Source: Pseudomonas sp. CCI4.2 (GTDB taxonomy: Bacteria; Pseudomonadota; Gammaproteobacteria; Pseudomonadales; Pseudomonadaceae). Taken from it: DNA of 64,000 bases. Below the pieces are notes generated by a model. That model saw nothing but the letters and a program-made list of their open reading frames with translations. It was not told the DNA's origin and did not search any database. Made by a program: the position numbers and the translations under genes. The stretch lies in contig NZ_CP133781.1 in the NCBI RefSeq assembly GCF_034350045.1, positions 2,262,001-2,326,000 of the forward strand, in the 5' to 3' direction. This document shows positions 1 through 8,325 of the stretch, piece after piece. Within the stretch, counting starts at the first letter, position 1. Every line of letters begins with the position of its first letter.

Positions 1-9
1 GAGAAAGGC

Positions 10-2931
10 ATGCTCGAACTCACCGTAGGGCAGATATCCATGGGCCAAACGGCCGTGGACAAATCTGCTGCATTGGAATTACTGGCCAGTAAACTGGTCG
101 CCGATGGTTTGGTGGCTGAGGGTTATCTCCAGGGGCTGCAAGGCCGAGAGGCCCAAGGTTCGACCTTCCTGGGCCAAGGCATCGCCATTCCTCACGGCAC
201 TCCAGAAACCCGCGACCTGGTGCTCGCCACCGGCGTGCGCCTGTTGCAGTTCCCTAACGGCGTGGATTGGGGTGACGGGCAGATTGTGTACTTGGCCATT
301 GGTATAGCGGCTAAAAGCGACGAACACTTACGTTTACTGCAACTGCTCACCCGTGCGCTGGGCGAAGCTGATCTAGGTGAGGCGTTGCGCCAGGCAACGA
401 CCCCTGACGCGTTGATTGGATTGTTGCAAGGTGCTCCGCAAGCCTTGGCCCTGGACGCGCAATTGATCAGCCTCGGTGTATCGGCCGATGATTTCGAAGA
501 ATTGGTGTGGCGCGGTGCTCGCCTGCTGCGCAAGGCTGATTGCGTAAGCAACGGCTTCGCTGCGGTACTGCAACAGGTTGAAGCGCTGCCGTTGGGCGAT
601 GGCCTTTGGTGGCTGCACAGTGAGCAAACCGTCAAGCGTCCCGGCCTGGCGTTTGTCACGCCAGACAAACCAATTCGTTTTCTAGGCAAACCGCTCACCG
701 GGTTATTTTGCCTTGCCAGCATGGGTGAAGCCCATCAGGTACTGCTTGAGCGCTTGTGTGCGGTGTTGATCGAAGGCCGAGGCCACGAGTTGGGTCTCGC
801 CACCAGCAGTCGCGCGGTATTGGCGGTACTGGGCGGCGAATTGCCCGAAGATTGGCCGAGCCAGCGGGTGACGCTAAGCAACGCCCATGGACTTCATGCC
901 CGGCCGGCGAAGACCCTAGCGCAACTGGCTAAAACCTTCGAAGGCGAGATTCGCGTACGCGTTGTGGAAAGTGGCGAAAGTGCGGTGTCGGTCAAAAGCC
1001 TGACCAAGCTGCTGAGCCTGGGCGCGCGTCATGGTCAAACCCTGGAGTTCACCGTTGATCCCTCCGTCGCCATCAATGCGTTGCCCGCGCTGATTGCAGC
1101 GGTTCTCGAGGGGCTGGGTGAGGAAGTTGACGTGCTGTCCCGCCCATCCTCAGCGGCACCGGTGGTCGCCGCCGTATCGCCAGTGACGACGGCAATGAAT
1201 ACGGGCACCCAGAGCGTGATGGGGCCCGCCGATGGCGTTGTGATTCAAGCCATTGCTGCTGCCCCCGGTATTGCGGTGGGGCCGGCGCACATTCAGGTGC
1301 CGCAGCGGTTCGACTTTCCTTCACAGGGTGAATCAAGCGCGGCCGAGCACCAGCGCCTGCAATTGGCATTGTTTGCGGTGCGTCAGGACCTTGAAAGACT
1401 GATCCAGCGCGCCGAGGCCAAGGCGATTCGGGAGATTTTCGTTACTCACCAGGAAATGCTCGACGACCCCGGCTTGACCGACGAAGTCGCCGCCCGCCTG
1501 GAACAAGGCGAAAGTGCGCCGGCTGCCTGGATCGGCGTCATCGAAGCCGCCGCCTTGCAGCAGGAGCAATTGCACGACGCACTGCTGGCCGAGCGCGCCG
1601 CAGACCTGCGAGACATCGGGCGCCGGGTGCTGGCGCAGTTATGCGGTGTGGAAACGGTCGCCGAGCCCGAGCAACCGTACATTCTGGTCATGGCAGAAGT
1701 CGGCCCGTCCGATGTCGCACGCCTCAATCCCGCACGGGTCGCCGGCATACTGACAGCCCGTGGTGGCGCGACTGCACACAGCGCCATTGTCGCCCGCGCC
1801 TTGGGCATTCCGGCGGTGGTGGGGGCGGGCGACGCGGTGTTGCTGATCAAACCCGGTACGCCGTTGCTGCTCGATGGCCTGCGCGGACGACTCAGCGTCG
1901 CGCCAGATACCGCCACCTTGCTGCGCGCCATCCATGATCGCGACATCCGCACAGAGCGCTTGAATGCGGCTGCCGCATTACGCCTGGAACCCGCGCTGAC
2001 CCGTTGCGGGCACGCCGTGGAGGTGTTCGCCAATATCGGTGACAGCGCGAGCACAGCGCTGGCAGTGGAACTCGGAGCGGAGGGCGTTGGCCTGCTGCGC
2101 ACTGAGCTGATTTTCATGGCCCATGCCCAGGCCCCAGACGAAGCCACCCAAGAAGTTGAATACCGACGCGTGCTGGATGCCCTCCAGGGACGACCGCTGG
2201 TGGTGCGAACGCTGGACGTGGGCGGCGACAAGCCGTTGCCGTATTGGCCAATGGGCAAGGAAGAAAATCCGTTCTTGGGCGTACGAGGCATTCGTCTGAC
2301 TTTGCAACGACCGGACATCATGGAAAGCCAACTGCGTGCTCTATTGCGCGCTGCCGACAATCGCCCGTTGCGGATCATGTTTCCTATGGTCGGCACCGTT
2401 GAAGAGTGGCGTCAGGCGCGGGACATGACCTTGCGCCTGCGTGAAGAAATTCCCGTGGCGGACCTGCAACTGGGGATCATGATCGAAGTGCCATCGGCGG
2501 CATTATTGGCGCCTGTGTTAGCGCGGGAAGTGGATTTCTTCAGCGTGGGCACCAACGATCTGACGCAGTACACCTTGGCCATCGATCGCGGTCATCCGAC
2601 ATTATCGGGTCAGGCAGACGGCCTACACCCCGCCGTATTGCAACTGATCGACATCACCGTGCGCGCTGCCCATGCCCACGGTAAGTGGGTCGGCATCTGC
2701 GGTGAGTTAGCGGCTGATCCAGTGGCGGTGGCGCTGTTGGTGGGACTGGGCGTCGATGAGTTGAGTGTCGCGGCGCGCAGCATCGGCGAAGTCAAAGCCT
2801 GCGTCCGTGAGTTGAACTTGGGCGACGTGCAACACCTGGCGCAGCGTGCGTTAACGCTTGGGACAGCCACCGAAGTGCGTGCGCTTGTTGAAACCTTGGC
2901 AATGGATGCCCGGCTTTTGGAGGCTTTGTAA
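10..2931 (+). CDS. fruB: Fructose PTS multiphosphoryl transfer protein (EIIA-HPr-EI)
   Basis: Cytoplasmic phosphocarrier that takes phosphate from PEP and passes it to FruA during fructose uptake. Three PTS modules are visible in order: an EIIA-Fru domain (about residues 1-145) with the phosphorylatable His62 in GIAIPHG; an HPr-like domain (about 285-370) with His296 in GLHARPA; and a C-terminal enzyme I (about 410-973) with His590 in GGATAHS and a PEP-binding barrel. At 973 residues it has the length of pseudomonad FruB, where the fused EI makes fructose uptake independent of a general EI. The start follows GAGAAAGG. Its stop TAA overlaps the fruK ATG by one base, implying translational coupling. 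The regulator gene usually found upstream (fruR/cra) would lie outside the window. Confidence 0.96.
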   Translation: MLELTVGQISMGQTAVDKSAALELLASKLVADGLVAEGYLQGLQGREAQGSTFLGQGIAIPHGTPETRDLVLATGVRLLQFPNGVDWGDGQIVYLAIGIAAKSDEHLRLLQLLTRALGEADLGEALRQATTPDALIGLLQGAPQALALDAQLISLGVSADDFEELVWRGARLLRKADCVSNGFAAVLQQVEALPLGDGLWWLHSEQTVKRPGLAFVTPDKPIRFLGKPLTGLFCLASMGEAHQVLLERLCAVLIEGRGHELGLATSSRAVLAVLGGELPEDWPSQRVTLSNAHGLHARPAKTLAQLAKTFEGEIRVRVVESGESAVSVKSLTKLLSLGARHGQTLEFTVDPSVAINALPALIAAVLEGLGEEVDVLSRPSSAAPVVAAVSPVTTAMNTGTQSVMGPADGVVIQAIAAAPGIAVGPAHIQVPQRFDFPSQGESSAAEHQRLQLALFAVRQDLERLIQRAEAKAIREIFVTHQEMLDDPGLTDEVAARLEQGESAPAAWIGVIEAAALQQEQLHDALLAERAADLRDIGRRVLAQLCGVETVAEPEQPYILVMAEVGPSDVARLNPARVAGILTARGGATAHSAIVARALGIPAVVGAGDAVLLIKPGTPLLLDGLRGRLSVAPDTATLLRAIHDRDIRTERLNAAAALRLEPALTRCGHAVEVFANIGDSASTALAVELGAEGVGLLRTELIFMAHAQAPDEATQEVEYRRVLDALQGRPLVVRTLDVGGDKPLPYWPMGKEENPFLGVRGIRLTLQRPDIMESQLRALLRAADNRPLRIMFPMVGTVEEWRQARDMTLRLREEIPVADLQLGIMIEVPSAALLAPVLAREVDFFSVGTNDLTQYTLAIDRGHPTLSGQADGLHPAVLQLIDITVRAAHAHGKWVGICGELAADPVAVALLVGLGVDELSVAARSIGEVKACVRELNLGDVQHLAQRALTLGTATEVRALVETLAMDARLLEAL

Positions 2932-3872
2932 TGGCGAAAATTCTAACCCTGACGCTAAACCCGGCACTGGACCTGACCGTACAGATGGGCCCGTTGCAGG
3001 TGGGACAGGTCAATCGCAGCCACGCCATGTTCACTCATGCCGCTGGCAAAGGCCTGAATGTCGCGCAGGTGTTGGCCGACTTGGGGCACGAATTGACGGT
3101 GGGTGGATTTCTCGGCATCGACAATCAGCAGCCGTTCGAGACGCTGTTTGCCCATCGGCGGTTCGTCGACGAGTTCGTCCGGGTGCCCGGTGAAACCCGC
3201 AGCAACATCAAGTTGGCCGAGAGCAGCGGGCGCATTACCGACCTGAACGGCCCAGGGCCGCAGGTCGGTGAAGATCTGCAACATGAGTTGATGACCCGTC
3301 TGGAACAAATCGCCGGGGGGTTCGACGCCGTAGTAGTGGCCGGCAGCTTGCCGCGCGGCGTCAGCCCTCAATGGCTGCAAGCGCTATTGCTGCGTCTCAA
3401 CGCCATGGGCCTGAAAGTCGCCCTCGACACCAGTGGGATGGCGTTACGCGCCGCGCTGTCGGCGAGCCCATGGTTGATAAAACCCAACACCGAAGAGTTG
3501 GCCGAGGCGTTGGATGCACCGATTATTTCCATTGAGGCCCAGGCCGAGGTGGCCGCTCGTTTGCGTGGGCAAGGCATCGAGCACGTGGTGATTTCCCAAG
3601 GGTCGCAAGGGGTGCACTGGTTTAGTTCTGTCGTGGCGTTGCAAGCGTTGCCACCCCAGGTGACGGTCGCCAGCACGGTCGGTGCCGGGGATTCATTGCT
3701 GGCGGGAATGGTTCACGGCCTGATCAGCGGGCATTCGCCACAACAGACCCTGCGCACCGCCACCGCGATCGCGGCGATGGCAGTGACCCAAATCGGTTTC
3801 GGCATCAGTGATTTGGCGCAACTGAAATTGCTTGAAAAGGGCGTCAACGTGCGCGCCCTGACAGAACAATAA
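2931..3872 (+). CDS. fruK: 1-phosphofructokinase
   Basis: PfkB/ribokinase-family kinase that converts fructose 1-phosphate, the product of FruA transport, to fructose 1,6-bisphosphate in the cytoplasm. The 313-residue length is typical. The N-terminal LTLNPALDLTV and the C-terminal anion-hole/catalytic motif GAGDSLLAG are both present; the Asp in the latter is the catalytic base of the family. It is the middle gene of the operon: it starts inside the fruB stop codon, and 15 bp separate its stop from the fruA ATG. Confidence 0.96.
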   Translation: MAKILTLTLNPALDLTVQMGPLQVGQVNRSHAMFTHAAGKGLNVAQVLADLGHELTVGGFLGIDNQQPFETLFAHRRFVDEFVRVPGETRSNIKLAESSGRITDLNGPGPQVGEDLQHELMTRLEQIAGGFDAVVVAGSLPRGVSPQWLQALLLRLNAMGLKVALDTSGMALRAALSASPWLIKPNTEELAEALDAPIISIEAQAEVAARLRGQGIEHVVISQGSQGVHWFSSVVALQALPPQVTVASTVGAGDSLLAGMVHGLISGHSPQQTLRTATAIAAMAVTQIGFGISDLAQLKLLEKGVNVRALTEQ

Positions 3873-3887
3873 GAAGGATTGTCACCC

Positions 3888-5627
3888 ATGAAGTTAGTCA
3901 TCATTACCGCCTGCCCCAATGGAAAAATCAGCAGCTTTCTCAGTGCCCGTTTGCTGGAAGCCGCCGCGCAACGACAGGGTTGGCACACCAGTGTTGAGGT
4001 TCATGACCCTCGTCAGCCGGATAATCAACTGTCGCCCGAAGTGATTGTCGCCGCTGATTGGGTGTTGGTGGTCAACACCGGCGAGTTGGATTTGAGCCGC
4101 TTTGTGGGCAAGCCTGTGTTTCAGACCACACCCGCTCACGCGTTGGAGGATATTGCAGGTTTTTTGCGCAGCGCTGCTGAGCAAGCCGTCGTGCTGGCCG
4201 CAGCACCCGTTAAAACGTCGCCATCAACCACCGCAAACGCCAGATCCCCACGCTTGGTCGCGGTCACAGCCTGCCCGACCGGGGTCGCCCACACGTTCAT
4301 GGCAGCGGAAGCTATTCAGCAATCGGCCAAGCGCTTGGGTTATGAGCTGCATGTGGAGACCCAAGGCTCGGTGGGCGCGCGCAACCCATTGGGCGCCCAG
4401 GCCATCGCTGAGGCGGACGTGGTGTTGCTGGCGGCAGACATCGAGGTCAATACCGAGCGGTTTGCCGGGAAACGAATTTATCGCTGCGGCACCGGCGTTG
4501 CGCTTAAACACCCGGACGCTACCTTGAAAACAGCCTTGGCCGAAGGCTCGGTGGAGTCGGCGGTGGGCGCGAACGTAGCACCGCGCAAAAAAGAGCGAAC
4601 TGGCGTCTACAAGCACCTGTTGACCGGTGTGTCGTTCATGTTGCCGATGGTGGTGGCGGGGGGGCTGTTGATCGCGTTGTCGTTTGTTTTCGGGATCCAC
4701 GCCTATGAAGAACCAGGCACGTTGGCCGCTGCATTGATGAAAATCGGTGGCGACACCGCGTTCAAATTGATGGTGCCATTGCTGGCCGGTTACATCGCTT
4801 ATTCGATTGCCGACCGTCCGGGCCTCGCGCCGGGAATGATTGGTGGTTTGCTCGCGAGTACCTTGGGTGCGGGGTTTATCGGCGGGATCATTGCTGGTTT
4901 TCTGGCGGGTTACAGCGCATGGGCGATCAACCGTTACGCGCGGCTGCCGGCAAGTCTGGAGGCGCTTAAGCCGATTCTGATCATTCCACTGTTGGCGAGT
5001 TTGTTCACCGGGCTGGTGATGATCTACGTGATAGGCACTCCCGTGGCAGCGATGCTGCTGGGGTTGACGCATTTTCTCGACAGCATGGGCACGACCAATG
5101 CGGTGCTGTTGGGCGTGTTGCTTGGTGCCATGATGTGCGTCGACTTGGGTGGGCCGATCAACAAAGCGTCTTATGCGTTTTCGGTGGGGCTGCTGGCATC
5201 CCAGAGTTATGCGCCCATGGCCGCCGCGATGGCCGCCGGTATGGTGCCGCCCATTGGCATGGCCATCGCCAGCGTCATCGCGCGGCACAAGTTCGCGCAA
5301 AGCGAGCGCGAGGCGGGCAAGGCGGCGTTGGTGTTGGGCCTGTGTTTTATTTCTGAGGGCGCGATTCCATTCGCCGCGAAAGACCCGTTGCGCGTGATCC
5401 CGGCCAGCGTCGCCGGCGGCGCGCTGACTGGGGCATTGTCGATGTTCTTTGGCTGCAAACTCATGGCGCCCCACGGCGGCTTGTTCGTAATGTTGATCCC
5501 GAACGCGATCAACCACGCGTTGTTGTACCTGCTCGCCATCGTCGCCGGCAGCCTGCTGACCGGTGTGTCGTATGCGCTGCTGAAGCGACCGGAAGTGGTG
5601 GAACTGGAAGGCGTGCCGGTGGTGTAA
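3888..5627 (+). CDS. fruA: Fructose PTS transporter EIIB'BC
   Basis: Inner-membrane permease that phosphorylates fructose at C1 during import. It has a tandem EIIB arrangement: an N-terminal B' domain with Cys11 in ITACPNG, then the active B domain with Cys129 in TACPTGVAHTF, followed by a membrane EIIC domain (about residues 240-570, multiple hydrophobic helices). I chose ATG 3888 because AAGAAGGA (3871-3878) sits 9 bases upstream; a TTG nine bases earlier is in frame but too close to that site. It ends the fru operon. No strong hairpin-plus-T terminator is visible behind it. Confidence 0.95.
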   Translation: MKLVIITACPNGKISSFLSARLLEAAAQRQGWHTSVEVHDPRQPDNQLSPEVIVAADWVLVVNTGELDLSRFVGKPVFQTTPAHALEDIAGFLRSAAEQAVVLAAAPVKTSPSTTANARSPRLVAVTACPTGVAHTFMAAEAIQQSAKRLGYELHVETQGSVGARNPLGAQAIAEADVVLLAADIEVNTERFAGKRIYRCGTGVALKHPDATLKTALAEGSVESAVGANVAPRKKERTGVYKHLLTGVSFMLPMVVAGGLLIALSFVFGIHAYEEPGTLAAALMKIGGDTAFKLMVPLLAGYIAYSIADRPGLAPGMIGGLLASTLGAGFIGGIIAGFLAGYSAWAINRYARLPASLEALKPILIIPLLASLFTGLVMIYVIGTPVAAMLLGLTHFLDSMGTTNAVLLGVLLGAMMCVDLGGPINKASYAFSVGLLASQSYAPMAAAMAAGMVPPIGMAIASVIARHKFAQSEREAGKAALVLGLCFISEGAIPFAAKDPLRVIPASVAGGALTGALSMFFGCKLMAPHGGLFVMLIPNAINHALLYLLAIVAGSLLTGVSYALLKRPEVVELEGVPVV

Positions 5628-5650
5628 CACATTGGCCCCGCCCCCCGTAT

Positions 5651-5673
5651 GCCCGAATAAATTCGGTCTCACA
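5651..5673. repeat. Solitary half REP-like element
   Basis: The stretch GCCCGAATAAATTCGGTCTC matches one arm of the palindromic elements at 8209-8296 and 40731-40817 (the CCGAATNNATTCGGTC core). It stands alone in the 120-bp gap between fruA and the AEC permease gene. It can fold on itself (CCGAAT/ATTCGG), so it may act as a weak 3' stabiliser for the fru transcript; that role is inference. Confidence 0.5.
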
Positions 5674-5747
5674 CCGCCTGCACAGTGAATCTGGACGCCC
5701 GCTGACATATCATTTGCCACCTAACGACAGGTCAGGGTTTTGAACGC

Positions 5748-6689
5748 ATGCTGGGTATACTTTTAGAAACCCTGAATATCACCGCGCCGGTTTTTGCCAT
5801 GCTCTTTCTCGGCGTGGCGCTCAAGCGGGTGGGCTGGATCAATGACAGCTTCATCCATACCGCTTCGGCCTTGGTATTCAACGTCACCATGCCTGCGTTG
5901 CTGTTCCTCGGCATCATTCATGCGGACCTGAGCGCGGCGCTAAAGCCGGCGCTGCTGGGGTATTTCTTCGTCGCAACGCTGGTCAGCTTTGCCTTCGCCT
6001 GGGGCTGGGCGATTTGGCGCTGTCCTTACGAAGACCGAGGAATTTTCACCCAAGGCGCGTTTCGTGGGAACAACGGCGTCATTGGCCTCGCGCTGGCGGG
6101 TAGTCTGTATGGCGACTATGGGATTTCCTTGGGTGCGATTCTCGCGGCGCTGGTGATTCTGTTCTACAACACGTTGTCGACCATTGTGCTCGCGGTCTAC
6201 AGTCCGGTAATCAAGTCCGATCCGTGGAGCGTGTTCAAAAGCATCCTGTGCAATCCCCTGATTATCAGCGTGCTGGCGGCGGCGCCGTTTGCGTACTTCA
6301 AAATCGGCCTGCCGGGCTGGCTGCAAACTTCGGGTGAATACCTGGCGCAGATGACGCTGCCGCTGGCGTTGATTTGTATTGGCGGCACCTTGTCGCTGGC
6401 GGCGTTGCGCAAAAGTGGCGACATAGCGATCAGCGCCAGCATGGTGAAAATGATCTGGCTGCCGGTGCTCAGCACCTTGGGCGCATGGTTGTGTGGTTTT
6501 CGCGGGGCAGAGTTGGGGATTTTGTTTCTGTACTTCGGCAGCCCAACCGCGTCAGTCAGCTTTGTGATGGCGCGGGCGGCCAATGGCAATCATGAATTGG
6601 CGGCGGCAATTATCGTGATCACCACCCTGGCCGCGGCGGTAACCACCAATATCGGTATTTTCATCTTGCAGTGGGGCGGTTGGATTTAG
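5748..6689 (+). CDS. AEC-family transporter (auxin efflux carrier type)
   Basis: Integral inner-membrane permease of 313 residues with about ten hydrophobic segments, beginning LLETLNITAPVFAMLFLGVA as is typical of AEC family members. The family moves small organic acids or similar solutes; the substrate cannot be read from sequence. It starts at ATG 5748 after a 120-bp gap from fruA and has a weak Shine-Dalgarno site, so it is probably transcribed on its own. It converges on the exchanger gene at 6699, with only 9 bp between the two stop codons and no obvious terminator between them. Confidence 0.85.
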   Translation: MLGILLETLNITAPVFAMLFLGVALKRVGWINDSFIHTASALVFNVTMPALLFLGIIHADLSAALKPALLGYFFVATLVSFAFAWGWAIWRCPYEDRGIFTQGAFRGNNGVIGLALAGSLYGDYGISLGAILAALVILFYNTLSTIVLAVYSPVIKSDPWSVFKSILCNPLIISVLAAAPFAYFKIGLPGWLQTSGEYLAQMTLPLALICIGGTLSLAALRKSGDIAISASMVKMIWLPVLSTLGAWLCGFRGAELGILFLYFGSPTASVSFVMARAANGNHELAAAIIVITTLAAAVTTNIGIFILQWGGWI

Positions 6690-6698
6690 TCCGCCGTC

Positions 6699-7778
6699 TT
6701 AGTGCTGACGCCGCCACGCTCTCACCGTAGTGAATAAGATGAGCGCCGCCAGCAGCGGCAGAACCCCGTAGCTCATCAGTTTTTCCAAGGTGTTGGCCAG
6801 TGGCATTCCGGTGGTGAACGAGACGATGTGCAGTCCATAAGCCAAGTACAGCGACAACAACAGTAAACCCTCGGTGCGCGTGACCCGATAGCCGGAATAG
6901 AACACCGGCAAACACACCGCAGAAACCGCCAGCATCACCGGCAAATCGAAATTCAGCGCGTTCGGCGATATGGACAACGGGCTCGGTGCGACCATCGCCG
7001 TCAGTCCCAATACGCCGAGCAGGTTGAACAGATTGCTGCCAATCACGTTCCCGACTGCAATATCCCGTTCGCCGCGCATGGCGGCGATCAACGACGTGGT
7101 CAGCGCGGGTAACGAGGTGCTGCCCGCGATCACAGTCAAGCCGATCACCCGTTCCGATAGACCGAGATCCTGAGCGATGACTGCGGCGGCCTGTACCAGC
7201 AAGCCTGCACCCATCACCAGCAGCGCCAGACCGAAAACCATGGTCATGAGGCTGACGAATTGCTGTGCGCGGGACGCGTGGGGTTGTCCCGGTGGGTTTT
7301 TCGGCACCTGCCCCTGCGAGCGTCGCGCCAGCACCAGTAAATAGGCCAGCAATGCAAACAGAAGGATGGCGCCATCAATAGCGCTGAGTTCGCCGTTATA
7401 CGCCAAGGCGAAGACCAGCGCGCTGGCGCCGATCATTAACGGGATGTCGACGCGTACCAGTTGGCGGGCAACTCGCAGTGGGATGATTAGCGCGCAAAGA
7501 CCGAGGGTGACCAGCACATTGAAAATGTTGCTGCCCACCACACTGCCCACTGAGATGTCGGGACTGGATGAAAAAGCCGCTTGCAAGCTAACCGCCATTT
7601 GCGGAGCGCTGCTGCTCATGGCAACCACCGTCAACCCGATGATCAATGGGCGGACTTTTAGGCTGGCGGCCAGGCGCACAGCGGCACGGACTGATAACTC
7701 AGCGCCAATCACCAATAAAAATAAGCCGCCGAACAGTTGAAGCAGATTCGGCAGCGCAAGCGTGGATAGCTCGAGAAT
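6699..7778 (-). CDS. CaCA-family (Na+/Ca2+ exchanger-like) membrane protein, ATT start
   Basis: YrbG/CaCA-type exchanger with the family's two inverted alpha repeats: repeat 1 ends SVGSVVGSNIFN and repeat 2 ends IAVGNVIGSNLFN. The usual GTSLPE signatures are altered to SSSAPQ (Gln about residue 60) and STSLPA (Ala about 225), so both metal-coordinating glutamates are missing; ion specificity is doubtful. Hydrophobicity predicts about ten helices. No ATG precedes the first helix. The frame runs back to ATT 7778, just after an in-frame stop and 5 bases after GGGTGA, and would encode LELSTLALP before LLQLFGGLF. The first alternative is a TTG at 7715, which would cut into helix 1. The gene follows the RlpA-like gene by 12 bp. 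Confidence 0.8.
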   Translation of the reverse strand: MLELSTLALPNLLQLFGGLFLLVIGAELSVRAAVRLAASLKVRPLIIGLTVVAMSSSAPQMAVSLQAAFSSSPDISVGSVVGSNIFNVLVTLGLCALIIPLRVARQLVRVDIPLMIGASALVFALAYNGELSAIDGAILLFALLAYLLVLARRSQGQVPKNPPGQPHASRAQQFVSLMTMVFGLALLVMGAGLLVQAAAVIAQDLGLSERVIGLTVIAGSTSLPALTTSLIAAMRGERDIAVGNVIGSNLFNLLGVLGLTAMVAPSPLSISPNALNFDLPVMLAVSAVCLPVFYSGYRVTRTEGLLLLSLYLAYGLHIVSFTTGMPLANTLEKLMSYGVLPLLAALILFTTVRAWRRQH

Positions 7779-7790
7779 TCAATTCACCCG

Positions 7791-8162
7791 TCAGTTGCCT
7801 AAGGTCTGTACGCGTACCTGCGCCACACCAGCGCCCAGCATACCGAGTTGTTCTGCCGCTTTGCGTGACAAATCGATCAGACGCCCGCGGGTGTGAGGGC
7901 CGCGATCATTGACCCGAACTTCGACGGTTTTATTGTTATCCAGATTAGTCACCAACAGCCGCGTGCCGAAGGGTAAGTCTCGGTGTGCGGCGGTCAGTGA
8001 GTTTTGGTCGAAACGCTCACCGCTGGCAGTGCGTTTACCTTGATGCTTGGCACCGTAAAACGAAGCGCTACCGGTTTCGTTGTAACCACGGGGATTGATG
8101 TCATGGCTGGCACAACCGGCCAGCACACTCAGTAATGCGCACGCGCTGAAGAGCCGCCACAT
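7791..8162 (-). CDS. RlpA-like double-psi beta-barrel lipoprotein
   Basis: Exported lipoprotein of 123 residues. It begins MWRLFSACALLSVLAGC, a signal peptide ending in an LAGC lipobox, so the mature protein should be lipid-anchored. The rest is a single RlpA-type DPBB domain (GSASFYGAKHQGKRTASGE, then VNDRGPHTRGRLIDLS) whose family members cleave denuded peptidoglycan glycans. It lacks the SPOR domain of full-length RlpA, so septal targeting is not expected. I reject the longer frame beginning at 8294: it runs through a REP element, and the signal peptide starts at 8162. It probably shares a transcript with the exchanger gene downstream. Confidence 0.85.
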   Translation of the reverse strand: MWRLFSACALLSVLAGCASHDINPRGYNETGSASFYGAKHQGKRTASGERFDQNSLTAAHRDLPFGTRLLVTNLDNNKTVEVRVNDRGPHTRGRLIDLSRKAAEQLGMLGAGVAQVRVQTLGN

Positions 8163-8208
8163 GGTTTGGTCCTTCAATGTTTGTCGGCTTGGATTAACCC
8201 AACACTTC

Positions 8209-8296
8209 TGTGGGACCGAGTTCATTCGGGAAGCGGACAACGCGGTGTATTTGAGTGACCGCGGTGCTGCATTCGCGAATGAATTCGGTCCCACAC
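8209..8296. repeat. REP-type inverted repeat
   Basis: Two inverted arms, CTGTGGGACCGAGTTCATTC on the left and GCGAATGAATTCGGTCCCAC on the right, flank about 45 bp that include a second small hairpin (GTGACC/GCGGTG region). The same arms recur at 40731-40817 and, in part, at 5651, 46200-46460 and 62197-62483. It lies between gatB (leftward, ending at 8326) and the RlpA-like gene (leftward, starting at 8162). Confidence 0.8.
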
Positions 8297-8325
8297 CTGC
8301 ATAGGATGAGACCCCGAATCCGGGG

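Noticed and set aside
1446..2396. 316-codon open frame antisense to fruB
   Set aside because: Arg/Ser/Pro-rich shadow frame typical of antisense to third-position GC.
4224..5720. 498-codon open frame antisense to fruA
   Set aside because: Shadow of a GC-rich gene. The product is His/Gln/Arg-rich with no domain pattern, while fruA on the other strand is fully recognisable.
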